A stretch of 64,000 bases of DNA from a virus (IMGVR_UViG_3300009314_000709:1-64000), one strand, 5' to 3'; positions 1 through 8,636 are shown, counted from the stretch's first letter. The notes: a model not told the origin generated them from the sequence alone. Numbers and translations: made by a program.

Positions 1-121
1 GGCGGGGGGAGAGGGGTGGTGAGATGAAATGACCTGCCGTCGCCCAGAAAAACTACAGTCAGAGTGGGGCCACAGACGATAACTACACTATGAATTGCAC
101 CCAGAGGAACTCACTTACAGT

Positions 122-1750
122 ATGAGTAGCAAGTACATTATGGTAGTCGGCGGTGTCATCAGCGGCACTGGGAAAGGCATCTCAGCAGCGAGTCTTGGTC
201 TTCTATTGAAAATGCGGGGCAGCGCCGTCCAGGTAGCCAAGTTCGATCCTTACCTCAACTTGAACGCTGGAACCATGAACCCTCGCCAGCATGGCGAGGT
301 GTTTCTTTGTAATGACGGTACGGAAACCGATCTTGATCTAGGGCATTACGAACGCATCACGGGTCTTGAAGTCTCTGCGAAGAACATTTGGACCAGTGGT
401 GTGATGTACAAAGAAATTCTCGACGACGAAGAAGAGGGCAAGTACCTTGGCCAGACAGTACAGATCATTCCACACGTGACAGACAAGATACAAGCTCGGC
501 TGAAGATGCTTGGCGAGGGTGCCGACATAGTGATCGTGGAGATTGGAGGCACGGTGGGAGATTTGGAATCCGGTCCCTATTACGAAGCCATCCGCCAGTT
601 CAAGCAGAAGCAACCAGATGACGTACTGCTTGTTTTGGTTGCTCCGATTCTTTGGGTGCCCACAATCAAGGAACACAAAACGAAGCCGCTTCAGAATGCT
701 GTCAAGGCAATGCAGTCGCATGGATTGCAGACTGATATGTTATTGTGCCGTGTTGATGGTATAGTTCCTGATCGAACCTTGGACAAGGTTGCGAACTTGA
801 CGAACATACCACGTGAGGCCGTCTTCCAGGCCCCAGATGTTTCCTCGATATATCAAGTGCCTATTGAGTTCTACAATCGCCACATTGATGACTTCGTAGC
901 AGATCGTTTTCATCTGCGCCGCAATGGTGTGAGGATACACAAATACCGTGACCTGGTTGAGAAGTACATACACGCCGAAGAGTTACCAGAGATTGAAATT
1001 GGAATCGTTGGTAAGTACGAGAACTGCGACGAAGCATACCTCTCCCTGAAAGAGGCGATCTATCATGCTGGTGTATCCAACAGTGCCAGAGTAAAGGTCA
1101 GATGGATATCTGCCGAAGCGTTGGAGAGCGCCAAAGACTTCCGTGGTGTTTGGCATCATTTCAATGGCCTGTCTGGAGCGATTGTTCCTGGAGGGTTTGA
1201 TAGTCGTGGCGTAGAGGGAAAGATCAGGGCTGCGGGATATTGTCGAGAGAAAAGGATTCCATATTTAGGGATTTGCCTTGGGCTGCAATGTGCGGTAATT
1301 GAGTTTGCTCGGCATATTGGCATGGAGAACGCCACAAGCACTGAATTTGATCCCAAGACGAATACGCCTGTTATTCACTTCGTTCCCGGCCAAGAGGCTA
1401 TTAGGAAGAAGTGTGGGACAATGCGACTGGGGGCATACGACTGCATCGTAGAGAAAGACACGCTCGCTCGTACATTATACAAAAAGCGGTTGATCTTTGA
1501 GCGGCACCGTCACAGATACGAAGTAAACGATGAGTACGTTGAGAAGTATGCCGAGAACGGGTTCTATGTATCAGGAAGGCATCCTGATACTAACTTAATA
1601 GAGATCATGGAACTGGACCAAGAGGGGCATCCATTCTTCATAGGAACACAGGCTCACCCGGAGTTTCGATCACGACTTGGTTCACCGAATCCTCTGTTTG
1701 ATGGATTGATTGCTGCTGCTATGGAATTCAGCGAGAAAGATGATAGATAG
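122..1750 (+). CDS. pyrG: CTP synthase
   Basis: Makes CTP from UTP, ATP and glutamine in the cytoplasm. The 542-residue product matches the usual length (E. coli about 545). The N-terminal synthetase domain has the signature GGVISGTGKG with the ATP-contacting lysine at residue 18. The C-terminal class I glutaminase domain has the nucleophile in GICLGLQ (Cys about 385) and the His-Glu pair in QAHPEF (about 511-515). The ATG at 122 is preferred over an upstream TTG at 95 because MSSKYIMVVGG aligns with the family N-terminus. It is followed after 3 nt by the next gene. Phage copies presumably boost the CTP pool for replication. All key residues appear intact. Confidence 0.96.
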   Translation: MSSKYIMVVGGVISGTGKGISAASLGLLLKMRGSAVQVAKFDPYLNLNAGTMNPRQHGEVFLCNDGTETDLDLGHYERITGLEVSAKNIWTSGVMYKEILDDEEEGKYLGQTVQIIPHVTDKIQARLKMLGEGADIVIVEIGGTVGDLESGPYYEAIRQFKQKQPDDVLLVLVAPILWVPTIKEHKTKPLQNAVKAMQSHGLQTDMLLCRVDGIVPDRTLDKVANLTNIPREAVFQAPDVSSIYQVPIEFYNRHIDDFVADRFHLRRNGVRIHKYRDLVEKYIHAEELPEIEIGIVGKYENCDEAYLSLKEAIYHAGVSNSARVKVRWISAEALESAKDFRGVWHHFNGLSGAIVPGGFDSRGVEGKIRAAGYCREKRIPYLGICLGLQCAVIEFARHIGMENATSTEFDPKTNTPVIHFVPGQEAIRKKCGTMRLGAYDCIVEKDTLARTLYKKRLIFERHRHRYEVNDEYVEKYAENGFYVSGRHPDTNLIEIMELDQEGHPFFIGTQAHPEFRSRLGSPNPLFDGLIAAAMEFSEKDDR

Positions 1751-1753
1751 ATT

Positions 1754-2134
1754 ATGCGATTGGATTTCACTCTTTATTTGCTAAACGAACAGCGGGCATA
1801 TTTAGGCCAAAAACTAGGCGACATCCTCACAGCCGTCCAGAACCTACACGATGACGCTGCTAATCTTGGCACAAGACAACTCACAAAAGCCACCGATGGT
1901 ATCGTGAAGCAGATACGGCGCATCATCAAAGATGACTGGCCGGATACTGAACTTCCCACTCTACAAAGTCTCCAACGAGTTGCAGTTGCTTTGGCAAAAG
2001 CGATTGACGAAAATGCCGACCTGAAGGATGTGATAGCCGGAGCCGCCCAAGAACTACAAAAGGCATCTGGCGATCTCGAAGAACCTGTTAACACCCTCGG
2101 TAGTGAAGATGAGCCGCCCGCCGACGAATCGTGA
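1754..2134 (+). CDS. hypothetical helical protein
   Basis: 126 residues, not recognised. The composition (Leu, Ala, Asp, Lys) suggests a mostly helical soluble protein with an acidic C-terminus (GSEDEPPADES). It starts 3 nt after the CTP synthase stop, so the two are probably co-transcribed. A longer opposite-strand frame covers the same bases but lacks context and a plausible product. Confidence 0.7.
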   Translation: MRLDFTLYLLNEQRAYLGQKLGDILTAVQNLHDDAANLGTRQLTKATDGIVKQIRRIIKDDWPDTELPTLQSLQRVAVALAKAIDENADLKDVIAGAAQELQKASGDLEEPVNTLGSEDEPPADES

Positions 2135-2203
2135 TTGACTGGTTTTATCAGTAAATCTATAACGGCGGCTCGATGATTTGTTACCTTGCCACGAGGATTT
2201 CTC

Positions 2204-4501
2204 ATGTGTGGAATTGTAGGGTTTATTGGTGAGCCCTTAGACAGCCGATTGGCGTTTGAGTTGTCAACAAACCTATTGGCGAGAACTGAAATACGGGGCG
2301 ATGATGCTTCGGGGTATTGGGCTTGTGACACGTTGCCAGAAGATCAAGGGTGTGTTTACTGGACGAAGGCCCCCAAGAAAGCCAGCGACTTCGTTAAGGG
2401 CGACGGCTGGCAGGCGATCAAAGATATTAAGCTGAATCTTCTTATCTCACATTGTCGCCGATCTACAGTCCGAGGCAGCGAAAACAAGAACCGCAACAAC
2501 CATCCATTCCTAAGTAGCGATTCTCGCACAGCGCTTGTTCATAATGGTAACGTCCCCGAGTTTGATTCGCTTCGGAGCGACTATGATGTAATGAGCGAAT
2601 GCGACAGCGAGATTCTACTTCGTATGATGGAGCGTGGTCCTCATTACAATCTTGAATACCTGCGGCAACAACTTGGACGCCTCAAAGGCAGTGGCGAGAA
2701 AGCTATCAAAGATTGCCCGGATGAAGAAGTCCCATTGTGGAGCCACAGTCTTCTCGGACTCGTCGACATCTTTGCTCGAATCAATTACGGCGCAATGGCC
2801 GTAGCGATTGGAGAACGGTGGGAAGACGGAACACGAGCCCTCTGGTTATTCCGTGATCGAGAAAGGCCGCTACAAGTCATAGACATGCGGGAATCTCTCA
2901 ATCAGGTCTACGTTGTTTCCGAAAAGCGAATTTGGCGAGAAGCGGTCGAAGCGACACCAAACGCCAGACGGTACGTCAAAGGCTCGACTCCGATCATTGA
3001 ATTTCCGCCGATGTACATCTGGCTGCTGACCTACCGGGAGGGCGAGAAAAACAAGTTTGGCGTGAGGAAGTTCCGCATCAATCGCCAGCGCCGTCACGAT
3101 ACAACATTCGAGGAAGAGCGCCCAGACGATTTGGTTCAGCCAACAAACCGGGGGGCGATTCGTGTTGTCACAAATCTCAAGCACGACCACGAACAAGATC
3201 ACACAAATGGCGTCACGGCGCACGAACCGACCGCCTCCGACAGCACACCAGTAAAGAAGAGCGACGACAAAGGAAAGAAAACCGAGTCAAAAAAAAACGT
3301 AAGCGCCCCCTCACCGCCCACCCACACTTCTTCACCGGAGCCCGACGAGACCTCAAACCAGACGTATGAAGACTGGCCGGGGGAAGTCTACCCTTTTGTG
3401 AGCCGCTACCTGACTACCTTCTTTGAAATGCCGACCGCCGAAAGAAGCCGTCCGGCCATGAGTCAGGTGGTACAATTGCGAACCACCGCATATTCGCCCA
3501 GTCTTAGCATCCCTGATCCAAGCGACAAAGCGATTGTACTAGGCAATCCGCACTACCGAGACTGGGCTAATGCGCTCAAAGCCAAACATGGCTGGCATGA
3601 TCGAGTCCGCCAATCAGAGGGCGTAGCCAAGCGAGACATAATATCTCTCTGGGTCATCCTTAGAGAAGCCCGAGAAGCCTGGCAAGCTATGCCTAGTGAT
3701 GAGCCGGTCTCCGCCTTCACGAACAACCTAGCTCCCACAGATTGCTTCGAGCACATGATACGGTTGATCGACGCTCGTACCAAAGTGTCGCATAGACCGT
3801 GGCCAACGGGAATGACCGCTGGGCTAACGGATACCTTCAAAACACTGCAAGAGCAACTGACGGAAGCAGCGGTACGTCTTCGGGATCAGGATGAAGAATT
3901 TCCCGACATGACGAACTACGAGGCAGAACTTACGAAGGATCATTACCACCGGTGGGCCAAAGTTCTCCAGGCACGACATCAATGGAACGATGCGGCCTGG
4001 AGAAACGGTATCGATGTTAAGTTGTTCTTCTTACTCTCCGAAGTACACAACTCCTGGAGAGGGCATATGCGAACCGTGTATGCCGACGTTCCATTTGATG
4101 CCGATGATCCACCGAGCATGGCCTGTGAAGCTATTGGGGCTGCGAATGCTCAAGTACGAGTGCGGAAGCCGCCCTTTGAAGACGACGAGGAAGAAGACGA
4201 AGGCGAGAACGGAGATCACGAAGTAGAGCGTCCCCTAGGCGTGATAAGGACCGACAGAATGACTGTACACGAATCAGAACCAGGCCAACTCGACATGGAT
4301 AAAGTGGAAGAGTTCAATGACTCTCTCCACAAGTTACGAGAAATTCTTGCCGGGATTGATACCGGCGTAAACGAGTTGATCCGAGAAAAGACAATCAACA
4401 ACACCGAATTGCACGAGATTGTCGACAGCCTCAAGGATGCTGTGCAAGACATGGAAGGACTGAACATCATCGCCGAGAGCTACACGAAACAAGCAACTTA
4501 A
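2204..4501 (+). CDS. class II glutamine amidotransferase with duplicated C-terminal domain
   Basis: The start is fixed by family chemistry: ATG at 2204 gives MCGIVGF, with the nucleophile Cys2 exposed after Met removal, and GAGGA lies 7 nt upstream. The N-terminal third is an Ntn-hydrolase glutaminase like those of asparagine synthase and GlmS, with RGDDASG, HNGN and CDSE motifs; it releases ammonia from glutamine. After a charged linker rich in Lys, Ser and Pro (about residues 340-400) come two copies of an unrecognised module (HYRDWANALKAKHGW near 448, HYHRWAKVLQARHQW near 577). The C-terminus is an acidic coiled-coil-like segment. No synthetase domain is fused, so the ammonia acceptor must be elsewhere. 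Phage class II amidotransferases are known to accompany COOH-NH2 ligases, and one lies at 48517. Confidence 0.88.
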   Translation: MCGIVGFIGEPLDSRLAFELSTNLLARTEIRGDDASGYWACDTLPEDQGCVYWTKAPKKASDFVKGDGWQAIKDIKLNLLISHCRRSTVRGSENKNRNNHPFLSSDSRTALVHNGNVPEFDSLRSDYDVMSECDSEILLRMMERGPHYNLEYLRQQLGRLKGSGEKAIKDCPDEEVPLWSHSLLGLVDIFARINYGAMAVAIGERWEDGTRALWLFRDRERPLQVIDMRESLNQVYVVSEKRIWREAVEATPNARRYVKGSTPIIEFPPMYIWLLTYREGEKNKFGVRKFRINRQRRHDTTFEEERPDDLVQPTNRGAIRVVTNLKHDHEQDHTNGVTAHEPTASDSTPVKKSDDKGKKTESKKNVSAPSPPTHTSSPEPDETSNQTYEDWPGEVYPFVSRYLTTFFEMPTAERSRPAMSQVVQLRTTAYSPSLSIPDPSDKAIVLGNPHYRDWANALKAKHGWHDRVRQSEGVAKRDIISLWVILREAREAWQAMPSDEPVSAFTNNLAPTDCFEHMIRLIDARTKVSHRPWPTGMTAGLTDTFKTLQEQLTEAAVRLRDQDEEFPDMTNYEAELTKDHYHRWAKVLQARHQWNDAAWRNGIDVKLFFLLSEVHNSWRGHMRTVYADVPFDADDPPSMACEAIGAANAQVRVRKPPFEDDEEEDEGENGDHEVERPLGVIRTDRMTVHESEPGQLDMDKVEEFNDSLHKLREILAGIDTGVNELIREKTINNTELHEIVDSLKDAVQDMEGLNIIAESYTKQAT

Positions 4502-4510
4502 TCGGAATAT

Positions 4511-4539
4511 GCGCACTCCTTTAGTTTGTAGGAGTGTGC
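4511..4539 (+). promoter_or_regulatory. hairpin covering a ribosome binding site
   Basis: Ten-base arms (4511-4520 and 4530-4539, one G-T pair) enclose a 9-nt loop. The 3' arm holds AGGAG, the only ribosome binding site for the ATG at 4541. When folded, the structure would hide the site, so it may control translation of the nuclease. It could also be a weak terminator, but no T-tract follows. Confidence 0.5.
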
Positions 4540-4540
4540 T

Positions 4541-5101
4541 ATGCCCGATGATGATTTCGCATATGAGGTTGACAACGTTCTCGCCGAGGCGGAAAAGCAA
4601 AAACGCTCAAAGAAAAAGAAGAACTCAGGTGACAAAGGCGACCGTGGCGAGCGGATGCTGTGCCAGGTTCTCAACAGGCATTTTGACACCAATGAATTCA
4701 CACGTGTTTTGGGTAGCGGCAACCGATGGAGCCAAGTTGAGTTTGTTAAGAAGGATTACATAGGTGATGTCGTATGCCCGGACGATTTTAGGTTCGTTGT
4801 TGAATGTAAATTCGGGTACACCGACGAACTTGATCTGTACTCAGCTATAGCGAGCGGACATTACCTGCTCGACGAATGGACCAGCAAGGCCGAAGACTAT
4901 GCGGAACGATCTGGCCGTGATCCTATCATTTGTTGGAAACGTGAGTATCTTCCTTGGCTCGGTATCGTAAAGACAAGCGCCTTAGACCAAGAATTCGATT
5001 TCCAGTTTAAGTACAGAAATTGGACCAGCACGGCGCTAGACAACCTACTCGCACTAGGTAAGGAGTTCTTCTATGTCCGACAAGGCAAAGAGGATGGATG
5101 A
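4541..5101 (+). CDS. PD-(D/E)XK family nuclease (resolvase-like)
   Basis: 186 residues. After a basic lysine-rich stretch (about residues 18-32) the order GERML, RVLGSGNRWSQ, GDVV and VECKFG reproduces the PD-(D/E)XK core: Glu in the first helix, Asp before the second strand and E-x-K in the third. This layout is typical of Holliday-junction resolvases and of Vsr/RecB-like phage endonucleases. The likely role is cleavage of branched or foreign DNA. Its stop overlaps the next gene by 29 nt. The exact substrate cannot be read from the sequence. Confidence 0.75.
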   Translation: MPDDDFAYEVDNVLAEAEKQKRSKKKKNSGDKGDRGERMLCQVLNRHFDTNEFTRVLGSGNRWSQVEFVKKDYIGDVVCPDDFRFVVECKFGYTDELDLYSAIASGHYLLDEWTSKAEDYAERSGRDPIICWKREYLPWLGIVKTSALDQEFDFQFKYRNWTSTALDNLLALGKEFFYVRQGKEDG

Positions 5102-5360
5102 ACGCTATCGGGAGGAACTTCAACTTGAACTTAGTCTTCGAGTACCGAGGTTCCAAAAGACCTACGACGAAGACGTAGCCCACTTCTTGTACTCCAAAGG
5201 CTATGGCTACCATGACGTGGCAATGGCGCTAATCGCACTACAACGCAAAACAAATGAGCAAGACCCGCAGTACGGACGATGGGTTGAGGGCGGCTGTGGT
5301 GATGAGCTTTTCGTCGAGACAGACACCGAGTGCCTGGACTCACGTGAAATACTTGACTGA
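5073..5360 (+). CDS. hypothetical protein
   Basis: 95 residues, acidic C-terminus, not recognised. AAGGAG lies about 7 nt before the ATG. It overlaps the end of the nuclease gene by 29 nt, so translation is probably coupled. Confidence 0.65.
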   Translation: MSDKAKRMDERYREELQLELSLRVPRFQKTYDEDVAHFLYSKGYGYHDVAMALIALQRKTNEQDPQYGRWVEGGCGDELFVETDTECLDSREILD

Positions 5361-5520
5361 GATTTGTTAAGGAATAATCGGCGACGTGCCGATTACATAG
5401 TGTGGGAGAAAATACCGTGGGGTCGCTGACTCCGGCCCTGAAGACTAATGCCCAATGCGGTTGAGGGTACTCCCAGCCCGTCGTTTCCAACACGGCGGAC
5501 AACCCCAAGGAGAGTTTAGA

Positions 5521-6372
5521 ATGCCTTACTCGCAACGTTTTGTCGCCTCCGTCGTCGTTGACGGACAGGTTCAGAAAGAGAGCCCTGATGGCTCGGTCGA
5601 AATTCCTTTCGGCTCCGAGTACACCCTTCGTTTCCGCAACAAGCACCGTAACCGTCGTGCCGTTGTAAAGCTCTGGATTGACGGTGAGGAGCAATCCATA
5701 GGTGGGTACGTGATCCCGCCTAGCTCGTTCAAAGATATCGAGCGGAATAGCCACTCACCGCACAGGTTCAAGCTGGTTAATCCCCACTCCGCTGACGCCC
5801 AGGCGCACGGTAAGGATGAACACAACGTCGAAGGTTACAACGGCGTTGTGGAAGCAAGGTTCTACCTCGAAAAAGAACAGCCGCAGGAAGTCCACCATCA
5901 CCACCATCACCACCATGACCACTACCATCCCGTGCCACGACCACCACGGCGTCCGCCGTGGCAACCGTACCCCTACGAGACTTTCTCGTTGGATGCGAAG
6001 AGGGACTCGGGAGGGCCACGTGGACAAAGCGCCGGTGGTGAACAGGAGATGAGGACATGCTCTACAAACGCAGCCGACTACGACGAGGCTGAGTGCGCAC
6101 CCGAATTTCTATCGATGGGTGCCACCGAAGCGGAAGCAGCGCCAAAGAGAGCCAGCGCTAAGCGGGCCATGCGGCGTAGCACTGTCGCCGGTGTGACTGT
6201 TGAAGGGAGCAGGTCGAGCCAAACCTTCCGCAAGGTGGATATTGATCTGGAAGAACAATTCACACCCATCAAGTTGATCTTGAAGGGTTATCACGCCGGT
6301 CCCACGGAAGTGGACGAAGTGGAAGTGCTAGACGACGCCGACGTGGTCGAGGCCACTTCAAAAAAAGCCTAA
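5521..6372 (+). CDS. His-rich phage protein, zero-frame product
   Basis: 283 residues. The ATG at 5521 is chosen because AAGGAG sits 7-12 nt upstream and MPYSQRFVASVVVDG looks like a true N-terminus; an ORF start at 5455 has no such site. Residues 1-120 look like a beta-rich domain of a type seen in large phages, of unknown function. They are followed by eight consecutive histidines then DHYH (about 124-135) and a Pro/Arg-rich linker. The C-terminus is acidic. The last sense codons contain seven adenines, and a -1 shift there adds a zinc ribbon (see next entry). The His tract suggests metal binding. A 160-nt gap upstream holds a small hairpin (5373-5391) but no recognised gene. Confidence 0.8.
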   Translation: MPYSQRFVASVVVDGQVQKESPDGSVEIPFGSEYTLRFRNKHRNRRAVVKLWIDGEEQSIGGYVIPPSSFKDIERNSHSPHRFKLVNPHSADAQAHGKDEHNVEGYNGVVEARFYLEKEQPQEVHHHHHHHHDHYHPVPRPPRRPPWQPYPYETFSLDAKRDSGGPRGQSAGGEQEMRTCSTNAADYDEAECAPEFLSMGATEAEAAPKRASAKRAMRRSTVAGVTVEGSRSSQTFRKVDIDLEEQFTPIKLILKGYHAGPTEVDEVEVLDDADVVEATSKKA

Positions 6373-6485
6373 CGGCGACTGCTAGGCCAACGTCCGCAGT
6401 CGCCACAAGCTACTGCTCGAACTGTGGTGCAAAGAGGAAGCCCCCAGGGGCGAAATATTGCCATGTCTGCGGTCACAAGTACTAG
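6360..6485 (+). promoter_or_regulatory. candidate -1 programmed frameshift site and zinc-ribbon extension
   Basis: The run A AAA AAA (6360-6366) is in the correct phase for tandem tRNA slippage (TCA AAA AAA GCC). After a 7-nt spacer comes a perfect 9-bp stem (6374-6382 with 6396-6404, 13-nt loop). The zero frame stops at 6370-6372. The -1 frame stays open for 39 codons to a TAG at 6483-6485. It encodes two CxxC knuckles (CSNCG and CHVCG) spaced as in a zinc ribbon. The -1 frame has no ATG, GTG or TTG before the ribbon, so it cannot easily be a separate gene. Confidence 0.72.
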
Positions 6486-6502
6486 AGGTGGTTTACCACA
6501 AG

Positions 6503-6537
6503 AAACCCCGCCCCGGCCGTTGGCCGGGGCGGGGTTT
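6503..6537 (+). terminator. strong hairpin terminator
   Basis: A perfect 16-bp GC-rich stem (6503-6518 with 6522-6537) with a 3-nt loop lies just after the zinc-ribbon stop. No long T-run follows on either strand, but the position between genes fits a terminator. Confidence 0.8.
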
Positions 6538-6559
6538 CGCTTTATGAAAAGGTAGCACG

Positions 6560-7045
6560 ATGCCTAAGTCCTTCGCTCTCGCCCTGAATCACCACATGGT
6601 TGGACAACTCGCTGGCCCTGGTGACTTTCCTTTACCGGCCACGCCGAAACCGATAGACCTCTCTTTGATCGAGTTTGAGCGTGAACCTCGCAACGGAGAG
6701 AAAACATTCATTGAAGGCTTCTGGTTTGATGCTACTTGGTATGATTTGCTCTCCCAAGCGTCCACCGAAGCGCAAATGCGAGAAGTCGCTCGCCACATGT
6801 CCCTAGAGCAGCTATCGCATGACTTTGCTACAGTTAGTTACCAAGACGATGTATCCACGATAAGCCAGGCTACTCGCAACACGGTTATCAAGGTCGTCGA
6901 GGAAGAGTTAACGGGCCGAAAATCTACATCCCAGCTTCCACCTCGTGGGTTACTCGATCCAGATTACGTGCCGCCAACCAAACGCCAAAGGTCAAACGAA
7001 GCGCCCGAACCCGAGATCACGACAGAAAGAGACATCATCCTTTAA
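6560..7045 (+). CDS. hypothetical protein
   Basis: 161 residues, not recognised. AAGGT lies 7 nt before the ATG. A Pro-rich opening is followed by a mixed alpha/beta region and a basic C-terminus. It follows the terminator, so it probably has its own promoter, and it converges on the acetyltransferase gene. Confidence 0.65.
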   Translation: MPKSFALALNHHMVGQLAGPGDFPLPATPKPIDLSLIEFEREPRNGEKTFIEGFWFDATWYDLLSQASTEAQMREVARHMSLEQLSHDFATVSYQDDVSTISQATRNTVIKVVEEELTGRKSTSQLPPRGLLDPDYVPPTKRQRSNEAPEPEITTERDIIL

Positions 7046-7103
7046 CTGTGTGCAAAGCGATGGCTCGCCGCAGATAATCTTCACACCATTCATTAACATG
7101 AAA

Positions 7104-7688
7104 TCAAGCCTTTTGTGGCATCAAGCTCTTATCTCCATGTTTCGCCATAATCTTTCTGTAACCTGCACGAGTCATCCGTTCTCCAGCATCTGTCATTTGA
7201 CCAATCTGCATTTTTCCTGACAGGAATCTGGGATCGTTTTCCATAAACATGACTAGCAAATCAGACCCAATTCCCAGTTTCTGGTATGGTCGCTCGACCC
7301 AAACTCCAATCGTACCGAATTCGTTGCTCGTAAAACCAACGGGCTCCTCATTGACAAAGGCAACGATTGTCTGATCGTGCGTAGGAAGTCCGCTGTTTCG
7401 GATTTCCTCATCTGTCATATCAACAACTAACCCTCGTGCGTCTCGTTTGATATCTCCATTAACGTCGTGAGCAACATACGCATTCTTTTTACCAGACTGC
7501 CGGAACTCTACCATATGCGGCCCGTACTCTTTAGAGGAAAGCAAGACAGGATATTTCGATTTGGGGCCTAGCCAAGACAATCCCCCAGGTTCCTCATATC
7601 GCTCGTAAGATGAGGCGGGAATCCATCCAGTTTTATGGTGTTGCAGAAACTCGTCTTCGGTGGTTTCTAGCCATCGCTTGAAGTTCAT
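7104..7688 (-). CDS. GNAT-family N-acetyltransferase with capsid-targeting-like N-terminus
   Basis: 194 residues. Residues 115-150 hold the acetyl-CoA binding motif A of GNAT enzymes (VERPYQKLGIGSDLL), preceded by a typical strand (GTIGVWV). The family moves an acetyl group from acetyl-CoA to an amine; the substrate is unknown. The N-terminus MNFKRWLETTEDEF belongs to the short motif shared by many proteins here, so it may be packaged in the virion. There is no ribosome binding site. Instead CTATATATCTG (7690-7700) ends one base before the ATG, which hints at a leaderless message. Confidence 0.75.
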   Translation of the reverse strand: MNFKRWLETTEDEFLQHHKTGWIPASSYERYEEPGGLSWLGPKSKYPVLLSSKEYGPHMVEFRQSGKKNAYVAHDVNGDIKRDARGLVVDMTDEEIRNSGLPTHDQTIVAFVNEEPVGFTSNEFGTIGVWVERPYQKLGIGSDLLVMFMENDPRFLSGKMQIGQMTDAGERMTRAGYRKIMAKHGDKSLMPQKA

Positions 7689-7689
7689 G

Positions 7690-7700
7690 CAGATATATAG
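7690..7700 (-). promoter_or_regulatory. candidate late promoter element
   Basis: CTATATATCTG immediately upstream of the acetyltransferase start. The identical 11-mer lies just upstream of the neck protein gene at 26872. The A/T core resembles the single -10-like element used by gp55-type sigma factors. Confidence 0.4.
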
Positions 7701-7708
7701 CAGGCAAC

Positions 7709-8458
7709 TTAGTGATATATCTGGATTGGTTGCTTGTCGCTGATGAAAATGTTAGGCCCGAGGCGGGCTTCAAACCACACGTTGTAGAGACCGCAATCGA
7801 AGTCCGAGTCTTCCGTCGTGTCGAGCAGGTAGTAACCAGTGCACCCGTCACGTTCGGTGATCTGTTCTCGATCCACGATCAAACGCAGGTCTTCTTCCTC
7901 CGGCAGACAATCTCCACACTTCTGTTCGATGGAGAGGTAGAGCAAGCCCGCCACGGCCATATTCTCGTAGTATCGTTGTTTGTCCGTTCCCCTGGGCACA
8001 TCCGGCCGCACGGTAACTTCCAGGTACTTCTTGCTCCCGATTACAACTTGATTTGGTCGGAACTCGAAACTGAAGTCATGGACGATAGGCGCACTGTCGG
8101 TGAACCAGATTGTAGGCAGGATGCGGAAGGACATTGGGGATTGGCAAACGGACGACCCTTCCTCGAAGACCACATACCAGTCGTCTTGGAAATTCCCTTG
8201 TGTGAAGAGCGGCACATCTAATGGCAGATCGATGTGGTATTGACCTACATCATCCTTGACGATATCAGCGGCTTCAACGGTTTGTACCAAGCTGCGCCCC
8301 AGCGGATTCTCGCTAGTTGCTTCTACAACATACAGCTTGTAGATTTCTACTTTTTGAAGCTCATCCGGGTCAGCGAAATCACTTCCATTGAAAGCAAAGA
8401 ATTTCAAGCGAACAGTATCGCCAACCAAGGGGTTCTGGTTACGTTCTTTGAGGGCCAT
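7709..8458 (-). CDS. putative virion structural protein
   Basis: 249 residues, beta-rich in appearance, no family recognised. AGGACG precedes the ATG by about 6 nt. It sits directly downstream of the gp26-like hub gene and its small partner, so a baseplate or tail role is likely from position only. Four cysteines between about residues 180 and 225 (KCGDC, DGC, DCG) may bind metal. Confidence 0.6.
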   Translation of the reverse strand: MALKERNQNPLVGDTVRLKFFAFNGSDFADPDELQKVEIYKLYVVEATSENPLGRSLVQTVEAADIVKDDVGQYHIDLPLDVPLFTQGNFQDDWYVVFEEGSSVCQSPMSFRILPTIWFTDSAPIVHDFSFEFRPNQVVIGSKKYLEVTVRPDVPRGTDKQRYYENMAVAGLLYLSIEQKCGDCLPEEEDLRLIVDREQITERDGCTGYYLLDTTEDSDFDCGLYNVWFEARLGPNIFISDKQPIQIYH

Positions 8459-8465
8459 ATTCGTC

Positions 8466-8636
8466 CTAGTTATTCTTATTCAGTTCCTTATGTTCCTTCT
8501 CACGCTGCTCTACGAACTGGTCGATAAAAAACCGACGTTCGATTGGACTGAGCGTTAGCTTTATGACATTGATCGGTTGTCTCAAGTGGTAGGCGATGAA
8601 GAACATTTCTTCCCACAACCACTTGTTGTATGTCAT
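8466..8636 (-). CDS. small protein translationally coupled to baseplate hub gene
   Basis: 56 residues (starts MTYNKWLWEEMFFIAYH). Its ATG overlaps the stop of the gp26-like gene as ATGA, and its stop lies 8 nt before the next ATG, so it fits the operon exactly. It has an aromatic amphipathic N-terminus and a very charged C-terminus (QREKEHKELNKNN). Because it is short and overlaps another frame, it is easily missed. It may be a tail-assembly chaperone-like partner, but this is a guess from position. Confidence 0.65.
   Translation of the reverse strand: MTYNKWLWEEMFFIAYHLRQPINVIKLTLSPIERRFFIDQFVEQREKEHKELNKNN

Noticed and set aside
1774-2331. 185-codon minus-strand frame
   Set aside because: It overlaps the plus-strand gene at 1754 and the start of the amidotransferase. 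The product is Ser/Arg-rich with no recognisable domain, typical of an antisense shadow.
5131-5754. 207-codon minus-strand frame
   Set aside because: Lies over two better supported plus-strand genes with good ribosome binding sites; no domain seen.
5899-5936. Run of histidine codons as a cloning-tag artefact
   Set aside because: It is internal, with mixed CAT/CAC codons and natural flanking sequence, so it is a native metal-binding stretch rather than vector sequence.
7712-8221. 169-codon plus-strand frame
   Set aside because: Exact antisense of the virion-like gene at 7709-8458, which fits its operon.
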